Source of the DNA: an uncultured bacterium
Lineage (GTDB): Bacteria; Cyanobacteriota; Vampirovibrionia; Gastranaerophilales; Gastranaerophilaceae
Assembly (NCBI GenBank): GCA_902489575.1
Contig: CABUAQ010000081.1
Location: forward strand, 1-9,106
Length of the DNA stretch: 9,106 nt
Direction of reading: 5' to 3'
Positions 1 to 5,657 of this stretch are shown piece by piece; within the stretch, counting starts at the first letter, position 1, and each line of letters begins with the position of its first letter. The translations under genes and the position numbers were made by a program. Below the pieces are notes generated by a model. The model worked only from the letters and a program-made list of their open reading frames with translations, was not told where the DNA came from and made no database searches.

Positions 1-1
1 T

Positions 2-199
2 ACTGACACTGACACTGACACTGACACTGACACTGATACTGATACTGATACAGACACTGACACAGATACAGATACAGATACAGATACAGATACAGACACA
101 GACACTGACACTGACACTGACACTGACACAGACACAGACACAGACACAGACACAGACACAGACACAGACACAGACACTGATACTGATACTGATACTGAC
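2..199 (+). repeat. In-frame hexanucleotide repeat encoding (Thr-Asp)33
   Basis: There are 33 consecutive hexamers of the form AC[A/T]GA[C/T]. Every variant is synonymous, using only ACT/ACA for Thr and GAC/GAT for Asp. The variants come in blocks: 5 ACTGAC, 3 ACTGAT, 1 ACAGAC, 1 ACTGAC, 5 ACAGAT, 2 ACAGAC, 4 ACTGAC, 8 ACAGAC, 3 ACTGAT, 1 ACTGAC. Blocks of identical units suggest local slippage or unequal crossing over. A six-base unit changes stalk length by whole dipeptides without breaking the frame. The array may continue to the left of the window. Confidence 0.97.
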
Positions 200-658
200 C
201 CGGATCCGGAACCGGAACCTCAACCGGAACCGGAACCTCAACCGGAAATAATACCGGCAGACGGGAGTTTAACTTATATTCAAAAAAAGGTTGATGATAA
301 TGCCATAACCTCAATTGACAAACGTCAATATATCAGATTCAACATTGCAGATACAAATAACGCTGTAACAATGGAAAAAACTGATAATGGTATTAATAAC
401 TTGTTGGATATTTCCAGAGGCGGTATTGCGGTAACAACAAGCGATAACATCAAAGTTGGAGATGTTGTGCCTGTACACATAAAATACGGAGACTTAGACA
501 TTAAAGCCGATGTTGAAATCATTGCAACAACAAATTCAAGAGCAGGTGCGAAATTCGTAAACTTAGATCAAGCTACAGCTAATAAGTTATTATACCTAAA
601 CTTATTACTGGAAGAAAAATACGAAGTTTCACTAATTCCAAAAAATGATATAAACTAA
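2..658 (+). CDS. PilZ-domain protein with a Thr-Asp dipeptide stalk (5' end outside window)
   Basis: The reading frame is open from the left edge to the TAA at 656-658; the start lies outside the window. Visible in order: 33 consecutive Thr-Asp dipeptides (2-199), a Pro-Asp/Glu/Gln stretch (200-247), a short linker, and a C-terminal PilZ-type domain (about 314-640). The domain has the RxxxR signature (RQYIR, 323-337) and the DxSxxG signature (DISRGG, 407-424), which in characterised PilZ domains bind c-di-GMP. The end of the domain closely matches the next gene (RAGAxFV, then a Tyr-Leu-Asn motif), so the two are paralogues. An ATG at 371 lies inside the PilZ domain and is not the start. Acidic dipeptide stalks are typical of exported surface proteins such as the Ser-Asp repeats of staphylococcal Sdr adhesins. 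By analogy, and because the paralogue has a signal peptide, I infer that this protein is exported too. The missing N-terminus would settle this. Ligand and role are unknown. Confidence 0.85.
   Translation, partial: TDTDTDTDTDTDTDTDTDTDTDTDTDTDTDTDTDTDTDTDTDTDTDTDTDTDTDTDTDTDTDTDTDPDPEPEPQPEPEPQPEIIPADGSLTYIQKKVDDNAITSIDKRQYIRFNIADTNNAVTMEKTDNGINNLLDISRGGIAVTTSDNIKVGDVVPVHIKYGDLDIKADVEIIATTNSRAGAKFVNLDQATANKLLYLNLLLEEKYEVSLIPKNDIN
206..247 (+). repeat. 18-bp tandem repeat encoding PEPEPQ
   Basis: Two identical 18-bp units (206-223 and 224-241, each CCGGAACCGGAACCTCAA) are followed by a six-base partial unit (242-247). They encode a Pro-Glu/Gln alternation that continues the dipeptide rhythm of the Thr-Asp stalk and joins it to the linker before the PilZ domain. 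The local GC content is clearly higher than the surroundings. Confidence 0.93.
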
Positions 659-678
659 TATTAATTAAACAAATTACT

Positions 679-715
679 AAAATCGGTTTACTAATATAGT
701 AAACCGATTTTTATT
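679..715 (+). terminator. Rho-independent terminator after the first PilZ gene
   Basis: A perfect 15-bp stem (AAAATCGGTTTACTA at 679-693 pairs with 697-711) has a three-base loop (ATA) and is followed by a T-rich tail. It starts 20 bases after the stop codon. It implies that the downstream PilZ gene needs its own promoter. The A-run before the stem could also allow some termination in the reverse direction. Confidence 0.88.
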
Positions 716-806
716 ATAAAAATTATTAACAAATACTTATATTTAAACATTCAGCAGCTAAAATGAATATACTGGAGAAAATACAGGGGTACACGGAATA
801 GAAAAT

Positions 807-1613
807 ATGCACAGAAATATAGTTTGTATAAGTATTTTAACTTTTATATTACTTTTAAACACACCCTCAAACTCAGTTTGCGCAGAAATAACAGCACAGG
901 AACAACCTGACAAGTATGGTATAGAACAGAATGAAGGGACATCAAAAGATGCCAATAATACGGTTATAGAGGGCAGCAAAATAAAAGCTGCAGCCGAATA
1001 TAACGAAAAAAAGGAATCTCTTACATCAGAACAATTAAATACGGAAAAACAAAAACCTGATAAAATAATTGAAAATATAAAAGGACGAAATACTGGTATA
1101 GAATTATCTGAAGAAATACCAAATACTCAATTAAATGATATACCGGATGAACAAACTACAGGTAACAATATTACAAATTCTGAAAACCTGAAAAATCAGG
1201 AAGAAAACTCACCTGTAATTTACAACAATACAAAGAACTGGATACAAGAACCGAGTACGAAAAACCCGCTCACTACAATCGATAAAAGAAAATACATAAG
1301 ATATAATACTATTAGACTTCCTAAACCTGTTATATTAAAAACGACAAGAAGTACAGAAGAGTTAATTGATATTTCAAGAGGAGGTGTTGCATTAAAGCAT
1401 AACAATACTCTTTTTGTCGGAGATATCATTCCAGTGCAGATAACATACAAAGATACCAAAATTAATACAAACATTAGAATAGTATTTGTAAACCAAACAA
1501 GAGCCGGTGCAGAATTTGTTGAAGAAGATAAAACAATAGAAAATCAGCTTATGTATTTGAATATTCAAATAGAAGCTGATAATCATATGATTGCTACAAA
1601 ATTATCACAGTAA
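807..1613 (+). CDS. Exported PilZ-domain protein with Sec signal peptide
   Basis: 268 residues. Residues 1-26 form a classical Sec signal peptide: Arg3 near the N-terminus, a hydrophobic core at about 5-17, and a Val-x-Ala cleavage site after Ala26 (SVCA/EI). The Cys is not in a convincing lipobox. Residues 27-150 are polar, Glu/Lys/Asn/Thr-rich and probably disordered. The C-terminal PilZ-type domain (about 158-256) carries RKYIR (161-165) and DISRGG (188-193), so both c-di-GMP-binding signatures are intact. The N-terminal charge predicts the C-terminus outside the cytoplasm, although PilZ domains normally act in the cytoplasm. It may bind another ligand, be a structural beta-barrel module, or sense released nucleotide; none of this is proven. 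Translation start: ATG 807 with a weak GGA about 10 bases upstream; the signal peptide supports it. A terminator separates it from its upstream paralogue. No terminator is visible after its stop, and the next gene converges on it. Confidence 0.88.
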   Translation: MHRNIVCISILTFILLLNTPSNSVCAEITAQEQPDKYGIEQNEGTSKDANNTVIEGSKIKAAAEYNEKKESLTSEQLNTEKQKPDKIIENIKGRNTGIELSEEIPNTQLNDIPDEQTTGNNITNSENLKNQEENSPVIYNNTKNWIQEPSTKNPLTTIDKRKYIRYNTIRLPKPVILKTTRSTEELIDISRGGVALKHNNTLFVGDIIPVQITYKDTKINTNIRIVFVNQTRAGAEFVEEDKTIENQLMYLNIQIEADNHMIATKLSQ

Positions 1614-1621
1614 TATGTTAA

Positions 1622-3643
1622 CTAACGTAATGTTCTTCTTTGCTGTCTTCTGCCGTTAAATACTGGTCTTGTTGAAGTAGTTTGTTGCATTGTACCTTGA
1701 TTTTTGTTTAATGCGCCGAGTTGAGAACCTGCAGATTGTAAGAAACTGCCAAATTGCATACCTTTTGCCATCTTATCTCCAAAACTTGTCTTAGCTTTCT
1801 CAGTAGTTGCACCTTGAGCAGTATCAGCTAATGTATCGGCTGGTTTTGTAATACCGGCTTTATCTCTTATATCTTCAGCTTTTTTGCCCATTTTATCCGC
1901 TTTTGCCTGCCATTTTGCAGCATCACCAGTCTTTGCAGCCGTATCTGTTGCATTACCTGCTGCGGCGTCGGTTGCTTCTCCTGCGGCAACATCTGTTGTT
2001 CCGCCTGCAGCATCAGTTGTACTCCCTGCGGCATTTTCTGTTGCAGCTGTGCTTGCCTCATTAGCAGCTTTATTACCAGCTTCTGCAGCTACGCTATTTG
2101 CCTTTTCTTGTAATGTACCCTGAGCTTTATCTGCAACAGCAGCTGTTTTTTCTGAAATACCATCAAAGGTTTTACCCATTTCTTTTGTTGATTTTGCTGC
2201 GGAACAACCTGACATAACAGCAGCACCTGCCGAAGTTAATGCTCCTGCGATATTACCCTGGGCTGCATAAACAGCAGTTTTTGTAACACTTGCCGCACAT
2301 TTTCCGTAATTACCAACAGTTTCAACAACTACACCCGCTTTTTCAACAACTCCGCCAGCATTTGCTAAAGCAACTCCGGCTGCTGCTGTAAACGGGTTAG
2401 ACGCCATTGCATTACCCGCAATAATCATACCTTTACCGATATACTGTGTACCTTGACCAGCCATTACAGTATAACCAGCAATTTCGTCAGCCTTATTTGC
2501 AACTTTTAATACCTTATCAGCTGCTGTTTGGTTTTGAGTAACTACTTGCTGATTTGCAACTGCAGTCTTCTGATATGACTTAGCAGTTTTGCTCAAAGTT
2601 CTAACTCTTTTATTTGTTGAAACTTGTACTTTTTTCAATTTAACCTGGCTTTTACCAAGCTTAGCTTGATTTTGTTCAACTTTAGCTGTAGTTGTTTGAA
2701 TTTTTTGTTGTATACCTGCTTTTTCATCACCAGAAACTGAACCGGAAGATAATAATGAAGATTGATTTTCAATTTCAGCATTTGCAGTTTCGATTTCAGC
2801 TGATAATTTTTCCATCTTAGCAGCTTCTTTTTGCATCTGCTTTTGGGATTTTTTAACAGCATTTTCTTCTTTCTGCATTGTTTTTTTGAAATTCTTTTCA
2901 TCTTTCTTCATTTTTGTATTAAGAGATTTCATCTCAGCTTCAGACTTGTTCATCTGCTGAGTACCCTGTTCAGTTTGATTTGTTGCAGATTTAGTATCCT
3001 GTGCACTTCCTTCTGAATCAGCTACAGATTGATCACCGCTATTAACATTATAATTTTCTTCACGTTTTACATCATCCTTTTTTTCTCCCCCGGCAACATT
3101 TGATGACCTTTTACTTAATTCAGAATTTACTTTACCAAGTTTTTTATCAATACTATTTTCTAAAAATCTTGGGATATTTGAATCTTTAATGTCTGTTAAT
3201 GTATCTTTTAAATCGTTCAACTCACCATCAGGAACAGATGTTAAATTGTCAAAATCATAATTCCCAATATCTACTTTTCTGTTATCATCTTTTGATTCAG
3301 AACTATTGGTTCTTGAAGAATTAGATGTCTTTGCTGAAGCATCACTTTTTTCAGCAGATTTAACTGTTTCTAAGGATTTTGCAGCATTAGCTCTTAATAC
3401 ACCATTGGTTGTTTGAGCATTTCTTGTTGTTTGGGTGTTATTTAAATTATTTGCATTACCGGTTTTATTATTTGAACTAACTGTGTTGATAGTAGTATTA
3501 CCAGATGCATTAAAAATAGAGCCGTTCATAGTCATATGAGCAGGAACTTTAGAAGATAAACCAGCTTTTTTAACCTGACCGGATTTCATGGTCTTTAAAA
3601 GCTTTTGAATATCCATATTCTGATTTACATTGTTAATGCTCAT
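1622..3643 (-). CDS. Large low-complexity coiled-coil protein of unknown function
   Basis: 673 residues from the ATG at 3643. A TTG at 3661 is in frame but overlaps the ribosome binding site GGAGAG, so I prefer the ATG. I do not recognise a family. Layout: residues 1-230 are Ser/Thr/Asn/Lys-rich and look disordered, apart from a short ordered-looking stretch near 125-170. Residues about 230-350 are rich in Lys, Gln and Glu and probably form long coiled coils. Residues about 391-484 are apolar and dominated by Ala, Gly and Val, with two Cys (449, 480). Residues 538-574 are five ATD-type repeats. A second charged helical stretch (about 576-600) follows, then a basic tail ending in RRQQRRTLR. 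There is no signal peptide. A coiled coil followed by a small-residue apolar region is also found in some secreted pore-forming translocators and scaffold proteins, but no secretion genes are nearby and I make no assignment. Confidence 0.85.
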   Translation of the reverse strand: MSINNVNQNMDIQKLLKTMKSGQVKKAGLSSKVPAHMTMNGSIFNASGNTTINTVSSNNKTGNANNLNNTQTTRNAQTTNGVLRANAAKSLETVKSAEKSDASAKTSNSSRTNSSESKDDNRKVDIGNYDFDNLTSVPDGELNDLKDTLTDIKDSNIPRFLENSIDKKLGKVNSELSKRSSNVAGGEKKDDVKREENYNVNSGDQSVADSEGSAQDTKSATNQTEQGTQQMNKSEAEMKSLNTKMKKDEKNFKKTMQKEENAVKKSQKQMQKEAAKMEKLSAEIETANAEIENQSSLLSSGSVSGDEKAGIQQKIQTTTAKVEQNQAKLGKSQVKLKKVQVSTNKRVRTLSKTAKSYQKTAVANQQVVTQNQTAADKVLKVANKADEIAGYTVMAGQGTQYIGKGMIIAGNAMASNPFTAAAGVALANAGGVVEKAGVVVETVGNYGKCAASVTKTAVYAAQGNIAGALTSAGAAVMSGCSAAKSTKEMGKTFDGISEKTAAVADKAQGTLQEKANSVAAEAGNKAANEASTAATENAAGSTTDAAGGTTDVAAGEATDAAAGNATDTAAKTGDAAKWQAKADKMGKKAEDIRDKAGITKPADTLADTAQGATTEKAKTSFGDKMAKGMQFGSFLQSAGSQLGALNKNQGTMQQTTSTRPVFNGRRQQRRTLR
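1922..2032 (-). repeat. Five degenerate Ala-rich repeats ending in Thr-Asp or Gly-Asp
   Basis: Within the large coiled-coil gene, five units of 7-8 residues follow one another: AAGSTTD, AAGGTTD, VAAGEATD, AAAGNATD, TAAKTGD (residues 538-574 counted from the ATG). The DNA units differ more than those in the Thr-Asp stalk, which suggests an older or less active array. The units would suit an alpha-helical or flexible spacer. Confidence 0.75.
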
Positions 3644-3653
3644 CGGCTTAAAG

Positions 3654-3659
3654 CTCTCC
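3654..3659 (-). promoter_or_regulatory. Ribosome binding site that decides the start of the large coiled-coil gene
   Basis: GGAGAG on the minus strand lies 10 bases before the ATG at 3643. The alternative TTG start at 3661 would overlap it and has only a weak AGAGAG in front. The ATG reading removes six residues. Confidence 0.65.
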
Positions 3660-3721
3660 AAATTATACTCTCTTATATATATAAAAAATTTTGAAAACGC
3701 CTAATTTCAAGAGTTTTAGAT

Positions 3722-3741
3722 TTGTTTACAATTGTTTACAA
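3722..3741 (+). repeat. Perfect 10-bp tandem repeat upstream of fabI (possible operator)
   Basis: TTGTTTACAA occurs twice with no spacer. Each copy is itself an imperfect palindrome (TTGT..ACAA), and the junction forms ACAATTGT. The unit length is about one helical turn, so a protein bound to both copies would sit on one face of the DNA. It lies in the 175-base region between divergent starts, about 80 bases before fabI, and overlaps the best -35 candidate. I cannot name the regulator. Confidence 0.5.
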
Positions 3742-3763
3742 TAAATTTTACGGGTTTTATCTT
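3735..3763 (+). promoter_or_regulatory. Candidate fabI promoter
   Basis: TTTACA (3735-3740) lies 17 bases before TATCTT (3758-3763). The predicted transcript starts near 3770 and gives a leader of about 49 bases that includes the ribosome binding site. A TATAAA at 3795-3800 was not chosen because its transcript would begin inside that site. The -10 match is only 4 of 6, so this is tentative. Confidence 0.35.
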
Positions 3764-3818
3764 TCTGTTAAAATTGTTTGGTAGACAGATTAGTTATAAA
3801 AGTTAGGGAGACTTTAAT

Positions 3819-4628
3819 ATGGACTTAATGAAAGGTAAAAAAGGGGTAATTTTCGGGGTGTCTAATACGCACGGAATTGCCTACGGCATTGCAAAACAGC
3901 TTTACGATGCAGGTGCGGAAATTGCATTTACTTACGCGGGTGAAGCTATGGAAAAAAGAGTTCGTCCTATCGCCGAAGATATGGGTGCAAAAATTATTAT
4001 GAGCTGTGACGTTACAAAAGAAGACGAAGTAAAGGCCGTTTTTGATGAATGTGAAAAAGTTTACGGAAAACTGGACTTTGTTGTGCACGCGGTAGCCTTT
4101 GCTAAAAAAGAAGACCTTATGGGTAGATTTGTTGAAACTTCTGCTGATGGTTGGAATACAGCATTAGGAGTTAGTGCATATTCCCTTGTAACAATTTGCC
4201 GCCACGCTGAGCCTATTATGAATGAAGGAAGCTCAATTTTTGCATTGACATACCTTGGTTCTATCCTTTCTGTACCAAGTTACAATGTAATGGGGGTAGC
4301 AAAAGCTGCTTTAGAGTCTGCAATGAGATTTTTGGCAGTTGACCTTGGTAAAAAAGGTATAAGAGTTAACTGCATTTCTGCCGGCGCCGTAAAAACTCTT
4401 GCTTCCATGGGTATAAACGGATTTTCCAAAATGTTGAAAGCCGCAGTTGCCAGATCGCCATTAAATAGAAATGTTGCGTTAGAAGATGTAGGTAAAGCTG
4501 GTTTGTACCTTGCTTCTGATTTATCTTCAGGCACAACCGGTGAAGTTATCTATGTTGATTGCGGTTGCCACTCAGCTTATGCTTCTGCTGAGGAAATGGA
4601 TATTATCGCCAACAACATTGAATTATAA
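3819..4628 (+). CDS. fabI: Enoyl-[acyl-carrier-protein] reductase (NADH-type, FabI)
   Basis: 269 residues, close to the usual FabI length. FabI reduces trans-2-enoyl-ACP with NAD(P)H, the last step of each cycle of type II fatty acid synthesis in the cytoplasm. It is a short-chain dehydrogenase fold. The nucleotide-binding loop is at 13-25 (GVSNTHGIAYGIA), with Gly where E. coli FabI has Ser19. The catalytic set is visible as Tyr145, Tyr155 and Lys162 with the spacing Y-x6-K. HAVAFA (90-95) corresponds to the HSIGFA segment of E. coli; position 93 is Ala, as in Gram-positive FabI. SAGAVKTLAS (187-196) is the substrate-loop region. The C-terminus VDCGCH is unusual in its two Cys. AGGGAG eight bases upstream supports ATG 3819 over the ATG three codons later. 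Transcribed alone, with a terminator shared with ribF. The name is secure at family level; drug sensitivity cannot be read from this. Confidence 0.95.
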   Translation: MDLMKGKKGVIFGVSNTHGIAYGIAKQLYDAGAEIAFTYAGEAMEKRVRPIAEDMGAKIIMSCDVTKEDEVKAVFDECEKVYGKLDFVVHAVAFAKKEDLMGRFVETSADGWNTALGVSAYSLVTICRHAEPIMNEGSSIFALTYLGSILSVPSYNVMGVAKAALESAMRFLAVDLGKKGIRVNCISAGAVKTLASMGINGFSKMLKAAVARSPLNRNVALEDVGKAGLYLASDLSSGTTGEVIYVDCGCHSAYASAEEMDIIANNIEL

Positions 4629-4645
4629 TATAAAATGTGAACTAC

Positions 4646-4681
4646 AAAAAAGAGTAAAAGATCAAACTTTTACTCTTTTTT
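4646..4681. terminator. Bidirectional Rho-independent terminator between fabI and ribF
   Basis: A 15-bp perfect stem (AAAAAAGAGTAAAAG at 4646-4660 pairs with 4667-4681) encloses a six-base loop (ATCAAA). The A-run on one arm and T-run on the other give a U-tract in either direction. It lies between the convergent stop codons of fabI (4628) and ribF (4698), so it probably serves both. Confidence 0.88.
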
Positions 4682-4697
4682 AATATGAAATATTTGC

Positions 4698-5597
4698 TTA
4701 ATACAAAGATTGTATATCAAATTCAATTTGAGTTTTTAATTCATCAATACTGGAAAATTTAATCTCAGGTCTTATCATTCTTCCAAAATGAATTTTTATA
4801 TCTCGGTCATAAATATCTGCATTAAAATTAAGGATATGAGCCTCTAAAACAGCTATATTATCATTTGTAACAGTTGGAGAAGTTCCGAAATTAGCTAAGC
4901 CACGATGAATAGAACCATCATCCAATTCAATATCAACATCATAAACACCATATGGAGGTTCCACAATATCCAAAGGATAAATAATATTTGCAGTAGGGAA
5001 ACCAATAGTTCTGCCCAATTCACGACCTTTGATTACAGTCCCGGACACTGCAAACTTTCTGCCAAGCATTGAGGATGCCATATCAACCACACCAGTTTTA
5101 ATAAATTGTCTGATTGCAGTACTACTGATAACATCACCGAAAATTGATTGTGGGGGAGTCGCAAAATACGCATAATCATATTTGTCCTGATTATCAGAAA
5201 GGAACTTTACATTTCCGGACTTATCAACACCGAACTGGTGATTAAATCCTGTAGAAATAGCTTTCGGATAAAAGTACTTAACCAAAACATCATCCAAATA
5301 TTGAGTAGGAGTCATATGACACACTGATGCGAAATCCAATTCAACCAGATAATCAACCCCAAGTTCTTCAATAAGTTTGTATTTATCTTCCAAGGTTAAT
5401 ATATATTTCGGAGATTCACCTTTAAAAAAACAGTAAGGATGTTCCCTGAATGTAATAACCGCTGATTGACAATTCGTTTCTTTAGCAAACTCAACAGCGC
5501 ATGATATAACAGCCTGATGTCCAATATGCACACCGTCAAAAAAGCCCAATGCCAATGATAAATTCGGAATATTCCTTAATTCTCTGATAATCTCCAT
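4698..5597 (-). CDS. ribF: Bifunctional riboflavin kinase / FAD synthetase
   Basis: 299 residues, normal for bacterial RibF. It phosphorylates riboflavin to FMN and then adenylylates FMN to FAD, in the cytoplasm. The N-terminal nucleotidyltransferase domain (about 1-165) shows GFFDGVHIGH (18-27), TFREHP (49-54) and ISSTAIR (157-163). The C-terminal flavokinase domain (about 180-299) shows GRELGRTIGFPTANI (191-205), RGLANFGTSPTV (232-243) and LEAHILNF (251-258). Both domains look intact. Small departures from the common motifs are Phe19 for the usual Asn (GNFDGVH) and REHP for the usual DPHP. The start ATG 5597 fits the family, but the only Shine-Dalgarno-like sequence (AGGA) is about 13 bases away and overlaps a promoter-like TATAAT. 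It follows the transporter gene by 60 bases on the same strand with no terminator between, so co-transcription is likely. Confidence 0.95.
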   Translation of the reverse strand: MEIIRELRNIPNLSLALGFFDGVHIGHQAVISCAVEFAKETNCQSAVITFREHPYCFFKGESPKYILTLEDKYKLIEELGVDYLVELDFASVCHMTPTQYLDDVLVKYFYPKAISTGFNHQFGVDKSGNVKFLSDNQDKYDYAYFATPPQSIFGDVISSTAIRQFIKTGVVDMASSMLGRKFAVSGTVIKGRELGRTIGFPTANIIYPLDIVEPPYGVYDVDIELDDGSIHRGLANFGTSPTVTNDNIAVLEAHILNFNADIYDRDIKIHFGRMIRPEIKFSSIDELKTQIEFDIQSLY

Positions 5598-5604
5598 ATC
5601 AATA

Positions 5605-5632
5605 ATTATATCCTAAAAAAATAAAATGTAAA
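5605..5632 (-). promoter_or_regulatory. Candidate ribF promoter giving a near-leaderless message
   Basis: On the minus strand, TTTACA (5632-5627) lies 16 bases before a perfect TATAAT (5610-5605). Transcription would begin at about 5598, one base before the ribF ATG at 5597. The match is good, but TATAAT-like sequences are common by chance in such AT-rich DNA. Confidence 0.4.
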
Positions 5633-5657
5633 AAATGTTAAATATGTTAAAAATTTA

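Noticed and set aside
2..199. Thr-Asp array considered as a CRISPR or intergenic satellite
   Set aside because: There are no spacers, the unit is six bases, the frame stays open into a PilZ domain, and all variation is synonymous, so it is coding.
763..801. Short reading frame (12 codons from ATG, MNILEKIQGYTE) ending just before the exported PilZ gene
   Set aside because: No ribosome binding site, no regulatory codon run and no attenuator hairpin; chance is the simplest explanation.
1884..2123. Alanine-rich plus-strand reading frame opposite the large coiled-coil gene
   Set aside because: Its Ala/Val/Pro composition is the mirror of the Ala/Gly/Thr-coding strand; no ribosome binding site and no recognisable product.
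3662..3667. Perfect TATAAT on the minus strand just before the large coiled-coil gene
   Set aside because: No -35 at a suitable distance, and transcription would start after the ribosome binding site GGAGAG.
3691..3710. Inverted repeat TTGAAA / TTTCAA with 8-base gap in the fabI divergent region
   Set aside because: Six-base arms in very AT-rich DNA are expected by chance; no supporting promoter alignment.
5598..5657. Possible FMN riboswitch upstream of ribF
   Set aside because: The gap is only 60 bases and very AT-rich; an FMN riboswitch needs well over 100 bases of structured, conserved sequence.
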